Source of the DNA: DAITQM01 sp039794245
Lineage (GTDB): Bacteria > Pseudomonadota > Gammaproteobacteria > Xanthomonadales > Wenzhouxiangellaceae
Assembly (NCBI GenBank): GCA_039794245.1
Contig: JBDIVS010000010.1
Coordinates: 1 to 64,000, forward strand
Reading direction: 5' to 3'
DNA length: 64,000 nt
Below are positions 8,545-17,131 of the stretch, piece by piece. The notes beneath the pieces were generated by a model. That model searched no databases, was not told where the DNA came from, and worked only from the letters and a program-made list of their open reading frames with translations. The position numbers and the translations under genes are program-made. Numbering within the stretch: the first letter of the stretch is position 1; each line of letters opens with the position of its first letter.

Positions 8545-9527
8545 GCGCGGCCGAGCAGCGCTTCGACCGCGGCGCGCTCCTCGCGCAGTTCGCGGTCGCT
8601 GGCCTGCATGCGCTCTTGGATATCGTGGCCGATGCCGAGGCCGTGGACGATCTGCCAAGCACCGTCGCGGCACGTACACGGGAAAGAATAGATCACGCCA
8701 GGCGCGATGCCGTAACTGCCGTCGGCCGGCACCGCCATCGACACCCAGTCGTCACCGCGGCTGCCCAGTATCCAATCGCGCACGTGGTCGATCGCCGCCG
8801 AGGCCGCTGATGCGGCACTCGACGCGCCGCGCGCCTTGATCACCGCAGCGCCGCGCTGCTGGATGGTTGGGATGAAATCGTTGAAATAGGTCTCTTCACC
8901 GATCGCCTGGCGGGCGCGGCGTTCGCCGGCCAGGCAGTAGGTCAGATCCGGCACCTGGGTCGTCGAATGGTTGCCCCAGACGATCATCTTGCTGACCTCG
9001 CGGATCGCCACGCCGGTGCGCGCCGCGACCTGGGCGATGGCCCGGTTGTGGTCGAGGCGGGTCATCGCCGTGAACTGCGCCGGATCGAGGTCCGGGGCGT
9101 TGGCCTGGGCGATCAGGCAGTTGGTGTTCGCCGGGTTGCCGACGACCAGCACCTTGACACCGCGGCGCGCCGCCGCGTTCAACGCCCGCCCCTGGGGCGC
9201 GAAAATCTTGCCGTTCTCGCCGAGCAGATCCTTGCGTTCCATGCCCGGGCCGCGCGGCTTGGCGCCGACCAAGATCGCCACGTCGGCCTGCTCGAACGCC
9301 GCTTCGGCCTGGTCGTGGCCGCTGACACCTTCGAGCAGCGGAAAGGCGCAATCGTTCAGCTCCATGATCACGCCGTCGAGCGCCTGGCGCGCCTGGGGGA
9401 TTTCGAGCAGTTGCAGCACCACCGGCTGCTCGGGGCCGAGCAGATCGCCGGCGGCGATGCGGAAACAGAGCTGATAACCGATCTGGCCGGCGGCGCCGGT
9501 GATCGCGATACGGACGGGCTGGTTCAT
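8541..9527 (-). CDS. mdh: Malate dehydrogenase, NAD-dependent
   Basis: The 328-residue protein has the NAD-binding start VRIAITGAAGQIGYQL and the ILVGAKPRGPGMERKDLL substrate loop. It also has LVVGNPANTNCLIA and the catalytic His in IVWGNHSTTQVPD. This is the LDH-like group found in proteobacteria such as Xanthomonas and Burkholderia. It heads the operon, so malate oxidation to oxaloacetate is coupled genetically to methylcitrate synthesis. It faces ggt across about 125 bases that should contain its promoter. No PrpR regulator gene is present. Confidence 0.95.
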   Translation of the reverse strand: MNQPVRIAITGAAGQIGYQLCFRIAAGDLLGPEQPVVLQLLEIPQARQALDGVIMELNDCAFPLLEGVSGHDQAEAAFEQADVAILVGAKPRGPGMERKDLLGENGKIFAPQGRALNAAARRGVKVLVVGNPANTNCLIAQANAPDLDPAQFTAMTRLDHNRAIAQVAARTGVAIREVSKMIVWGNHSTTQVPDLTYCLAGERRARQAIGEETYFNDFIPTIQQRGAAVIKARGASSAASAASAAIDHVRDWILGSRGDDWVSMAVPADGSYGIAPGVIYSFPCTCRDGAWQIVHGLGIGHDIQERMQASDRELREERAAVEALLGRA

Positions 9528-9652
9528 CGGCTACTCCAGACAGCAGTGAGCGGACAGGCGGCGGGGTGGACCCGGTCTCGGCGGACAGGAAGGCCGCGCG
9601 AGGTGCAACTCTGCTATTTTAACCAATCCACACGTGTGCCGGGAGATTGACC

Positions 9653-11383
9653 ATGCGTCGCGTTGCCTTCACCAAGCCCTACCCCATCCGTTTCGTTCTG
9701 TTCCTGCTGCTCGCCCTTACCGGAGTTCAGACGATGGCCGCCGACCGCATCATCGGGAAACCGTTTGCCACCCGTTCCGAAGTGATCGCCGAACACGGCA
9801 TGGTCGCAACCAGCCAGCCGCTGGCCACGCAGATCGGGATCGAAATCCTCAAACAAGGTGGCAGCGCCGTCGATGCGGCGATCGCCGCCAATGCCGCCCT
9901 GGGCCTGATGGAACCGACTGGCAACGGCATCGGCGGCGATCTGTTCGCGATCGTCTATGACGCGGCGAGTAAAAAACTGTACGGTTACAACGGTTCGGGC
10001 CGCTCGCCGCGCTCGCTGACCCTCGAATGGTTCCGCAACAACGGCTATACCGCGATTCCGCCGCACGGCCCGCTGCCGGTTTCGGTACCCGGTGCCGTGG
10101 ACGGCTGGTCCGCGCTGCACGAAAGGTTCGGCAAGCTGCCGATGGCCGACCTGCTCGCCCCGGCGATCGGCTATGCCCGCAACGGCCACCCCGTCGCCCC
10201 GCTGATCGCCTGGTACTGGCAGCGCTCGGTGCCGGTGCTCGGCAAATGGCCGGGCTTTATCGAACAGTTCACGATCGACGGCCGGGCGCCGCGGGCCGGC
10301 GAAATCTGGCGCAATCCCAACCTCGCCGCAACGCTCGAAAAAATCGCCGCCGGCGGCCGCGAGGCGTTTTACCAGGGCGAAATCGCCGCCACCATCGGCC
10401 GTTACATGGCGCGCCACGGCGGCTTTCTGAGCGCCGAGGATCTCGCCGCCCACCACGGCGAGTGGGTCGAACCGGTCAGCATCAACTATCGCGGTTACGA
10501 CATCTGGGAACTGCCCCCCAACTCGCAGGGCATCGCCGCACTGCAAATGTTGAACATACTCGAAGCCTACGATCTCAAGGCAATGGGCTTCGGCAGCGCT
10601 GATCACCTGCATTACCTGATCGAAGCCAAAAAACTGGCGTTCGAGGACCGCGCCCGCTTCTACGCCGATCCCGATTTTTACCCGCCGCCGCTCGACCGTT
10701 TACTGTCCAAGGACTACGCCGCCGAACGCCGCCGCCTGATCGACCCCAATCGGGCCTTGCGCGAAATCCCCGAAGAACCGGCGCAGCTCAACGAAGGCGA
10801 CACGATTTACCTGACCACCGCCGACCGCGCCGGCAACATGGTGTCCTGGATCCAATCCAACTACCGCGGCATGGGCTCGGGCATGGCGCCCGACGGGCTG
10901 GGTTTCATCCTCCAGGACCGCGGCGAAATGTTCGTCCTGAAGGAAGGCCACGCCAACAGCTACGCGCCCGGTAAACGCCCGTTTCAGACCATCATTCCGG
11001 CGTTCATCACCAAAGACGGCGCGCCGTGGGTCAGTTTCGGCGTGATGGGCGGCGCCATGCAGCCGCAGGGCCATGTCGAGATCGTCACCAACCTGATCGA
11101 TTTCGGTATGAACCTCCAGGAAGCCGGCGACGCGCCGCGCCTGCACCACGACGGCTCAACCGAGCCGGTCGGCCAGTCCGAAGCGATGACCGGCGGCGGC
11201 GTAGTCAACCTCGAAAGCGGTTTTTCGCGCGAGACCGTGCGCGAACTACAACTGCGCGGCCACCGAATCATCGAAGCGCTCGGCCCCTACGGCGGCTACC
11301 AGGCGATCTCGCGCGACCCCGAAACCGGCGTCTATCACGGCGCCTCGGAATCGCGCAAAGACGGCCAGGCGGCGGGTTATTGA
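9653..11383 (+). CDS. ggt: Gamma-glutamyltransferase family protein, exported
   Basis: This N-terminal-nucleophile hydrolase precursor of 576 residues has a signal peptide (RFVLFLLLALTGVQTMAA) and is expected to self-cleave in the periplasm into two chains. Seen in the sequence are GGSAVDAAIAANAALG, NGIGGDLFAIVYD, PGAVDGW and, at about residue 384, GDTIYLTTAD, which includes the probable nucleophile Thr. Enteric enzymes have a Thr-Thr-His stretch there, so this belongs to a divergent branch and the substrate is uncertain. The ATG at 9653 has GGGAG seven bases upstream and is preferred to the in-frame TTG at 9647. Confidence 0.9.
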   Translation: MRRVAFTKPYPIRFVLFLLLALTGVQTMAADRIIGKPFATRSEVIAEHGMVATSQPLATQIGIEILKQGGSAVDAAIAANAALGLMEPTGNGIGGDLFAIVYDAASKKLYGYNGSGRSPRSLTLEWFRNNGYTAIPPHGPLPVSVPGAVDGWSALHERFGKLPMADLLAPAIGYARNGHPVAPLIAWYWQRSVPVLGKWPGFIEQFTIDGRAPRAGEIWRNPNLAATLEKIAAGGREAFYQGEIAATIGRYMARHGGFLSAEDLAAHHGEWVEPVSINYRGYDIWELPPNSQGIAALQMLNILEAYDLKAMGFGSADHLHYLIEAKKLAFEDRARFYADPDFYPPPLDRLLSKDYAAERRRLIDPNRALREIPEEPAQLNEGDTIYLTTADRAGNMVSWIQSNYRGMGSGMAPDGLGFILQDRGEMFVLKEGHANSYAPGKRPFQTIIPAFITKDGAPWVSFGVMGGAMQPQGHVEIVTNLIDFGMNLQEAGDAPRLHHDGSTEPVGQSEAMTGGGVVNLESGFSRETVRELQLRGHRIIEALGPYGGYQAISRDPETGVYHGASESRKDGQAAGY

Positions 11384-11391
11384 GCGCTGCG

Positions 11392-11782
11392 CTACCAATT
11401 GACGGCTGCCAACCTGGAAATTGTGGAAAATTCGCCTAAATTACGAGTAATCAGAGTGGCGCCATGCGCCACGGCGATGCCCGCAATCAATGTATCCAGG
11501 GGGCCGATTTGTTTTCCACGCGACTCCAGATCGGCTCTGATCGCGGCAGCCTCGAGCGCCGCGGCACAATCAAATGGCCACAACTGGACAACCGAAACGA
11601 AAGCAGCCAATTGGCCACGGCCGTTTCCCCGGCCGGGACGATTTACGTAAACCGGTTTCGAGTTCAAAAAGGCTGATGGTGGAAACCGCCAACTGGCTCG
11701 CCGGCAAAGCGGGCAGCTTCTCAGCGATACCCCCTTGACCCTTGAAGTAATAGATCAAGGTGTTGGTGTCCAGCAGAAACAT
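11392..11782 (-). pseudogene. VapC-like PIN-domain toxin, frameshifted
   Basis: The first frame starts at 11782 with a typical PIN-domain opening (MFLLDTNTLIYYFKGQGG) and continues through VSTISLFELETGLRKS. The second frame supplies the rest: QLAAFVSVVQLWPFDCAAAL, IGPLDTLIAGIAVAHGATLI and TRNLGEFS. One single-base shift near 11625, beside a short G-run, separates them. All four acidic PIN positions are represented when the frames are joined, so the enzyme was complete before the shift. It starts inside the antitoxin stop (TGATG), the usual VapBC coupling. Confidence 0.8.
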
Positions 11783-12073
11783 CAGAGTGCTTCTCTGGGA
11801 AGATCGCGGCCGGTATCCTGGCGCAACATTTCAACGTCGGGGAAATCCGGCCACGCACCGGCGGCTTCACGGCCGGCCGGCGGCCATTCGCTGCATGTTT
11901 TTTTCGCGGATTAACTTGGCCAGCCACCGGCTTTTGGAAAGCCCTGCGGCTTGCGCTGCTTGTTTCATCCGATCTTCGGATTCCGCGTCGAGGTAAATCG
12001 TGACCCGTCCTACGGGTCGGTCCTCAAAAAATATATGTGGACGTATATTATATTTATTGATTTCGCACGGCAA
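11782..12073 (-). pseudogene. CopG/VapB-like antitoxin, frameshifted at an A7 tract
   Basis: The frame from 12073 encodes a ribbon-helix-helix antitoxin (RVTIYLDAESEDRMKQAA, SKSRWLAKLIREK) and then runs into a premature stop. With six instead of seven A bases on the coding strand (T7 at 11898-11904 on the plus strand) the protein reads on through EWPPAGREAAGAWPDFPD to DTGRDLPREAL. It then stops at 11782, overlapping the toxin start. That tail is the normal C-terminus of this antitoxin family. The ATG at 12073 gives a slightly long N-terminus; the true start is uncertain. Confidence 0.8.
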
Positions 12074-12131
12074 CGCACCCAGCCGATCTGAGCGCAGCCA
12101 TCAAATCAGACCCAGGCTGCGGGCCCGCCGT

Positions 12132-13055
12132 TCACGCCGTCCGCCAGGCTTCCCCGGTCAGCCGCCGGTATGCCTCGGCGTAGCGTTCGAACGTTGCGCG
12201 GATCACTTCCGGCGGCAGGTGGGGAGCGGGCGGCTTTTTGTCCCAGTCGAGGGTTTCGAGGAAATCGCGGACATATTGCTTGTCGAAGCTCGGCGGGCTC
12301 GTTCCCGGCCGGTACTCGCCGGCGGGCCAGAAGCGGGCCGCATCGGGAGTGAATATCTCGTCCATCAACACGACCTCGCCTTGGCTGTCGAGGCCGAATT
12401 CTAACTTGCAGTCGGCGATGATGATGCCGTGTTGGCGGGCGTAGGCGGCGGCGATACGATACAGTTCGAGGCTCTTGTCGCGCACCGTTGCGGCCGGCCC
12501 GCTGCCGAGCAGCGCGACGGTCGTTGCGTAGTCGATGTTCTCGTCGTGCCGCCCCGGCGCCGCCTTGGTCGAAGGCGTATATATCGCCTCCGGCAGGCGG
12601 CCGGCAAGCGGCAGGCCGGGCAGCAGTTCGAGGCCGCAAATCCTGCCGTCACGCCGGTAATCGCGCCACCCCGAACCGATCAGATAACCGCGCACCACCG
12701 CCTCGATCGGCAGCGGTTTCAAACGCTCGACGACCACCGCGCGGCGGGCGAGTGCGGCGGCGAGATTGGGGTCGGCCACGACCTCGCTGACCGCGATACC
12801 GGTCAGATGATTGCGGCAAAGATGCGCCGTTTTGGCAAACCAGAAATTGCTGAGCTGCGTCAGGATCTCGCCCTTGCCCGGCACCTCGTCGGGCAGCACG
12901 ACATCGAACGCCGACAGGCGGTCGCTGGCCACCATCAACAACCGGCCGCCGCCGGCATCGTACACATCACGCACCTTGCCGCGGTGCAGTAACGGCAAAC
13001 CGGGCACGATCAAGGCCGCCACCGGAAGTCCCCAGGCAGGTCGAATCTGCGACAA
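12132..13055 (-). CDS. purC: SAICAR synthetase
   Basis: PurC joins aspartate to CAIR in purine synthesis. The 307-residue length matches the long form common in Xanthomonadales-type bacteria. Motifs include HRGKVRDVYD (ATP lid), LMVASDRLSAFDVVLPDEVP, VVRGYLIGSGWRDY, IADCKLEFGLD and LMDEIFTPDAARFWP. It is divergent from djlA with only 42 bases between the two starts, so promoters of both genes must lie in that gap or inside the genes. Confidence 0.96.
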   Translation of the reverse strand: MSQIRPAWGLPVAALIVPGLPLLHRGKVRDVYDAGGGRLLMVASDRLSAFDVVLPDEVPGKGEILTQLSNFWFAKTAHLCRNHLTGIAVSEVVADPNLAAALARRAVVVERLKPLPIEAVVRGYLIGSGWRDYRRDGRICGLELLPGLPLAGRLPEAIYTPSTKAAPGRHDENIDYATTVALLGSGPAATVRDKSLELYRIAAAYARQHGIIIADCKLEFGLDSQGEVVLMDEIFTPDAARFWPAGEYRPGTSPPSFDKQYVRDFLETLDWDKKPPAPHLPPEVIRATFERYAEAYRRLTGEAWRTA

Positions 13056-13097
13056 TACATCGGCTTTACCATCGTTAAATTATGACCGACTCCGGCG

Positions 13098-13898
13098 ATG
13101 ACTGCGCACCGTCCCAGAGCAGCGACCCCAAATCCGGACGCGGCGGGTAAAAAAACCGCCGGCCGCTGGCTGGCGTGGAGCGCGGCGGCGACGCTGGCCG
13201 GCCTGTGGCGCGGCGCCGCCGGCGCGGCGCTGGTCATCGGCGCCGCCCTGCTCCACCAGCAATTCAGACAGCGCGGCGGGTGGGCGCGCCTGCGAAGCGG
13301 CCCGCGGCGTGACTCCATCGTTGCGCTTTATGCCGCACTCGGCGCGCTGGCGCGCAGCACCGGCCGGGTCGGCGAAGCCGATATCGCCGCCGCGGCGCGC
13401 TGGCTCGATTTGCAAAGGCCCGACAGCAAAACCCGAAACGACGCGATCTTGGCGCATGAACAAGGTCGGGCAGGCGGCGCGGCGCTCGACGCCCTGCTGG
13501 CGCCGTTCAGCCGGCAGGGGCGCGGTACACCGGCTATCTACCGCCCGTGGTTGGAGCAACTCGTTACGATCCGCCACCAGGCCCGGCGTCACTCCCGCTG
13601 GACGCCCGACGAGTTCGCCGCCTTGCGGCACATCGCTTCGGCCGTCGGCGCGCCGGCCGGGGTGCTCGACGCAGTGCTGGCTGGCGGCGACGGTGAACTG
13701 GCCGCGGCTTGTGCGATACTCGGCGTCGCACCCGGCTCAGACGCCGCGGCGATCAAGCAGGCCTACCGCAAACTGATGGCCCGCCACCACCCCGACCGCC
13801 TAGCCGGTGCCGGCGGCGACGTGCTCGCCTTGGCCGAAAAGCGCACCCGCGAAATCCGCGCCGCCTACGACCGGCTCCGGCAGATCAAAGGTTTCTGA
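13098..13898 (+). CDS. djlA: DjlA-like membrane-anchored J-domain co-chaperone
   Basis: A hydrophobic N-terminal segment (about residues 26-50, LAGLWRGAAGAALVIGAALL) anchors the protein. A TerB-like helical region follows, and a C-terminal J-domain lies at about 200-266 with the HPD tripeptide (RHHPDRLAGAGG) that stimulates DnaK. The length of 266 is near the usual 270. Five bases separate its stop from rpe, suggesting co-transcription. It is inferred to work with DnaK at the inner membrane, as the family does. Confidence 0.88.
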   Translation: MTAHRPRAATPNPDAAGKKTAGRWLAWSAAATLAGLWRGAAGAALVIGAALLHQQFRQRGGWARLRSGPRRDSIVALYAALGALARSTGRVGEADIAAAARWLDLQRPDSKTRNDAILAHEQGRAGGAALDALLAPFSRQGRGTPAIYRPWLEQLVTIRHQARRHSRWTPDEFAALRHIASAVGAPAGVLDAVLAGGDGELAAACAILGVAPGSDAAAIKQAYRKLMARHHPDRLAGAGGDVLALAEKRTREIRAAYDRLRQIKGF

Positions 13899-13903
13899 CC
13901 CGC

Positions 13904-14587
13904 ATGGCAAAACAATCACCGCTCATCGCCCCCTCGATCCTCGCCGCCGATTTCGCCCGCCTCGGCGACGAAGTCAACGCCGTGCTCGCCGCCGGCGCCG
14001 AATGGATCCACTTCGACGTGATGGACAACCATTACGTCCCGAACCTGACCGTCGGGCCGCTGGTCTGCAAGGCCCTGCGCGACCACGGCGTCGCCGCACC
14101 GCTCGACGTGCACCTGATGGTCGAGCCGGTCGATGCGCTGGTGCCGATGTTCGCCGCCGCCGGCGCGACGCTGATCAGTTTCCACCCCGAAGCGACGCGC
14201 CACGTGCACCGGACGATCCAACTCATCCGTGGCCACGGCATGCAGGCCGGGCTGGCGCTGAACCCGCTGACGCCGCTGTCCTGGCTCGACGACAGCCTCA
14301 ATGATCTCGATCTGGTGCTTTTGATGTCGGTCAACCCCGGCTTCGGCGGCCAGGCCTTCATCCCCGGGACGCTGGACCGGATCCGCCGGGTCCGGGCGAT
14401 GATCGACGGCGGCACAAGAGCCGCCCGCCTCGAAGTCGATGGCGGCATCAAACTCGACAATATCGCCAGGATCGCCCGCGCCGGCGCCGATACCTTCGTC
14501 GCCGGCACCGCCATCTTCGGCAGCCCGGATTACACCGCCACGATCGCGGCAATGAAAACAGCGTGCGCAGCGCTCGAAACCGTGTAA
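13904..14587 (+). CDS. rpe: Ribulose-5-phosphate 3-epimerase
   Basis: Rpe interconverts ribulose-5-phosphate and xylulose-5-phosphate. The 227-residue TIM barrel starts APSILAADFARLGDEV and has HFDVMDNHYVPNLTVGP (metal-binding His and Asp), DVHLMVEP, LMSVNPGFGGQAF and EVDGGIKLDN. The ATG at 13904 is chosen; the frame is open further upstream, but that part overlaps djlA. In several Xanthomonadales-like genomes rpe lies close to trpE, whereas here about 9.7 kb intervenes. Confidence 0.96.
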   Translation: MAKQSPLIAPSILAADFARLGDEVNAVLAAGAEWIHFDVMDNHYVPNLTVGPLVCKALRDHGVAAPLDVHLMVEPVDALVPMFAAAGATLISFHPEATRHVHRTIQLIRGHGMQAGLALNPLTPLSWLDDSLNDLDLVLLMSVNPGFGGQAFIPGTLDRIRRVRAMIDGGTRAARLEVDGGIKLDNIARIARAGADTFVAGTAIFGSPDYTATIAAMKTACAALETV

Positions 14588-14730
14588 GCGCAATTCTGGA
14601 ACTTACTTTACATAAGGACTTTGCGCCGTCTGCCAAGTCACAGCCTGTCCCGGACTTGCGTCCCGGACTGGCGCCGGGAACGGGCTCGTCCGGACGGCCC
14701 AACATTTGACAATTCGTTACATTTGAAACC

Positions 14731-14760
14731 TTGATTTTTCCCCTAAACGATTGATATACT
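14731..14760 (+). promoter_or_regulatory. Putative sigma-70 promoter for the fibre locus
   Basis: TTGATT at 14731-14736 and TATACT at 14755-14760 are separated by 18 bases. The surrounding DNA is AT-rich relative to the rest of the window. It is the best promoter match upstream of the secreted subunit gene. Confidence 0.45.
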
Positions 14761-14782
14761 GCGCGTCGCTTCAAGAGGGACC

Positions 14783-14819
14783 GGGCGCATCCGATCGCGG
14801 GGATACAGTGGGTGCGCCC
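14783..14819 (+). other. 10-bp stem-loop in the predicted 5' leader
   Basis: GGGCGCATCC (14783-14792) pairs with GGGTGCGCCC (14810-14819) with one G-T wobble and a 17-base loop. It lies about 15 bases after the expected transcription start. It does not match a riboswitch class I recognise. Confidence 0.5.
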
Positions 14820-14962
14820 CTCACAAGGACCTGGGGCCATATTCCGGCCGCATGCTACTTCGATGGATGGACCACCGGCCGCCACGCGGCAGGTGGCCTT
14901 GTAGTGCAGTCCCGATATTTCCGGATGGATTTTTTTTATACAACCAACTGAGGACGATTGAC

Positions 14963-15580
14963 ATGAAAAATACGATGCAACACCTGGCCACGGCCGGGGC
15001 TTTGATCGGCGCGCTGGCGCTCGGCCAGAACGCCAGTGCACAGATCAACGTCGATGTCGATATCACGCTCGGCTCGATCACGATTCTGTATTCGTTCACC
15101 GACATCCAGGTCAATATCGATTCGACCACGCTCGGCACGCTGTTCACGCCGGCCGGCTGCACCCCCGGGGCGCTGGGCTCGCAGGAATGCGATCTGGGCG
15201 CAGCCAATGTCACGCCGGCGGTCTCGGCCGGGGCGCTGAACGCCGATGCCAATATCAACCCGGCGGCGCTGGCCAACGTTTCTGCGGTGCCGTTGACCCT
15301 CAACAACGTCTGGGCGGTGCGCGCCATCGGCGGGACGACGGCCAACACCACGGTCGGCATCACCGGCACCGGCGATACCACACTCGACGGCCCGAGCGGC
15401 TCGATCATCACCGTCTCGAACATCGCGGTGACCGGTGGAACGTTCGCCGACCCCGGCCTCGGCAACCTGGCGCGTGGCGGCGTGTCGATGGACCTTGACT
15501 TCAGCCAGGTCAGCGACGACGGCCTGCACGACGGCACCGGCCCCACGTTCCTGTACACGATCGAAGTCACCGGTACCTGA
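14963..15580 (+). CDS. Secreted fibre subunit-like protein
   Basis: The 205-residue protein has a clean signal peptide (about 1-26, ending QNASA) and a mature part rich in Thr, Gly, Val and Asn in alternating patterns, as in beta-sandwich pilins. Two Cys residues (GCTPGALGSQEC) could form a disulfide. It ends with FLYTIEVTGT, a strand-like C-terminus. It is first in a set that continues with a PapD-like chaperone and an usher-like protein. I infer that it is the major exported subunit, possibly of the DUF4402/alpha-fimbrial type. No profile was run and the fold is not proven. Confidence 0.65.
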   Translation: MKNTMQHLATAGALIGALALGQNASAQINVDVDITLGSITILYSFTDIQVNIDSTTLGTLFTPAGCTPGALGSQECDLGAANVTPAVSAGALNADANINPAALANVSAVPLTLNNVWAVRAIGGTTANTTVGITGTGDTTLDGPSGSIITVSNIAVTGGTFADPGLGNLARGGVSMDLDFSQVSDDGLHDGTGPTFLYTIEVTGT

Positions 15581-15665
15581 GCGACCGGCCTGGGGGACGG
15601 GAGGTGGCCGCAGCGCCACCTCCGGCCATCCCACGGATCCGGCGGCGCACAGGTCGTTGATACCG

Positions 15666-16253
15666 ATGCCCAAAACCACTCCAGCCCTGCTTGCGGTCGT
15701 GTTTTTCGCGGCGCTGCCGGCGGCCGCTCAATTTGAGGCCGATGAGGCGTTCTTCGATGCCTCGGGCCGCCGCGGCGAGCGCGACGGGGTGATCCTGACG
15801 CTGATCGACGCCGGCCGCATCTCGCTCGCCCCGGTCAGCGTCCTGGAACTGGTGAGCGGCCCGGAACAGCGGCTCGGTGCCGTAACCGGAACGGCTGCAG
15901 CGGTCGGCGGCGGCCTCAGTTTTCAGGGCAACCTCACGGTGCCCGAACTGGCGCCGTTCGTCCATCGCGAAATCCCGCTACTGTGGCGCATCAAACAACC
16001 GGCCGGCCGTGCCGCACTCGGCAGTGCGCCGATCGACGTCACCTGGGAGACGGTCGATCACGGGGCCGGCGGCCGCGATGCGGCTCAATTCGCCAGCGGC
16101 CGGATTCAGGTTCGGCCATGGATCCAGCACCGCTCCACAGACCGCGACGGTTACGAGGTTATCGAAGGCGGTGTCACGCTCGATATTCCGGTCGATGCAT
16201 TGACCGGCGGCACGCTGCGCGGCAGAATCCGGATCGACGCCACCGGAATCTGA
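15666..16253 (+). CDS. Secreted protein of the fibre locus, unknown
   Basis: The product is 195 residues with a signal peptide (LLAVVFFAALPAAAQ). The mature part is predicted to be beta-rich and begins FEADEAFFDASGRRGERDG. It contains no Cys. It lies between the subunit gene (85-base gap) and the chaperone gene (2-base gap), so it is probably translated with the chaperone. A minor subunit, an adaptor or a periplasmic assembly factor are all possible. I did not recognise a family. Confidence 0.6.
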   Translation: MPKTTPALLAVVFFAALPAAAQFEADEAFFDASGRRGERDGVILTLIDAGRISLAPVSVLELVSGPEQRLGAVTGTAAAVGGGLSFQGNLTVPELAPFVHREIPLLWRIKQPAGRAALGSAPIDVTWETVDHGAGGRDAAQFASGRIQVRPWIQHRSTDRDGYEVIEGGVTLDIPVDALTGGTLRGRIRIDATGI

Positions 16254-16255
16254 CC

Positions 16256-17131
16256 ATGTCACTGCAATTCGGCCGCTGGCTCACCGCCCTGCTGACGATG
16301 CTGCCGCTGGCCGCAGCGGCGCAGATCGGCATCTCGCCCCGCATCCTCGTTGCCGACCTCGACCACAACCCGCGCGGCCACAGCTTCCGGCTGTTGAACC
16401 TGTCGCCGGCCGATGTCAGCATCGAGGTCGAGGTCGCCCACTTTGCGATGGACGAGGACAACCTGCCTATCGTCATAGCGTCGACGCCCGAATCGCTGGA
16501 CCAGTGGTTGATCGTCAACCCGCTGCGCTTCGATCTGCCCGCCGGGCAATCGCAGACCGTGCGCCTGGCGTTCCGGCCGCAACAGCAGCTTGCCCCGGGC
16601 GAATACCGGGCGATGCTCTATTTCACCGAAATTCCAAGCCCGCCGCCGCCCAACGAGCCGCCGAAAATCCGCTCGCGCTTCCGGCTGGGCGCCGCGGTCT
16701 ATGCGTGGACGGGCGAAGAACGCTTCGCCGCCGAAATCGCCGCCTACGGGATCACGCCGCCGCCCACCACGGCACAAACCGGCAACCCCGCTCCAGAGTT
16801 GTGGTTCGAGATCGACAATCGCGGCAACCGCCACGTGCGCCTGAACGGGCAATGGGCCATCTGGCGCCGTGCGGCATACCCCGGCGCTGCGGCGACCTTG
16901 GCCGACCCGGCGCTCACCCGGCCCGATGCCGAGCTGCCCGCCGGCATGCTCGCCGCCGGCGCCTTGCCGACAACGCCGGTGATGCCCGGCGACCGGCGCA
17001 CCGTGCGCCTGACCTTACCCGCACTCGCAGGGGACGAGACGGATCTGATCGTGGACTTGGATGGCCATCTGGGTGAGGTCGTCCTCGATTCCTCCCTGAA
17101 CGTCACCCAGGTGGATCATGCCGAGCATTGA
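16256..17131 (+). CDS. PapD-like periplasmic chaperone
   Basis: The 291-residue protein has a signal peptide (LLTMLPLAAAAQ) and a first domain at about 22-145 with pilus-chaperone features. These are ISPRILVADLDHNPRGHSFRL at the start, then a strand segment and PAGQSQTVRLAFRPQQQLAPGEYRAML, which resembles the F1-G1 region that donates a strand to subunits. A Pro-rich linker (PSPPPPNEPP) and a second domain with ELWFEIDNRGNRHVRL follow. It overlaps the usher-like gene by 14 bases. The chaperone fold is well supported; its client is inferred from position. Confidence 0.75.
   Translation: MSLQFGRWLTALLTMLPLAAAAQIGISPRILVADLDHNPRGHSFRLLNLSPADVSIEVEVAHFAMDEDNLPIVIASTPESLDQWLIVNPLRFDLPAGQSQTVRLAFRPQQQLAPGEYRAMLYFTEIPSPPPPNEPPKIRSRFRLGAAVYAWTGEERFAAEIAAYGITPPPTTAQTGNPAPELWFEIDNRGNRHVRLNGQWAIWRRAAYPGAAATLADPALTRPDAELPAGMLAAGALPTTPVMPGDRRTVRLTLPALAGDETDLIVDLDGHLGEVVLDSSLNVTQVDHAEH

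Larger units (their letters stand above)
14588..14962 (+). other. 375-bp non-coding leader region of the fibre locus
   Basis: No gene is visible here. The stretch holds a sigma-70-like promoter (14731-14760), a strong stem-loop (14783-14819), a smaller GCCAC/GTGGC hairpin near 14880-14900 and a T8 run at about 14930. The ribosome-binding site GAGGA before 14963 closes the region. The predicted leader from about 14767 is nearly 200 bases. Confidence 0.5.

Noticed and set aside
14783..14819. Cyclic-di-GMP riboswitch before the fibre locus
   Set aside because: The stem-loop lacks the conserved GEMM core sequences, so it is kept only as an unclassified leader hairpin.
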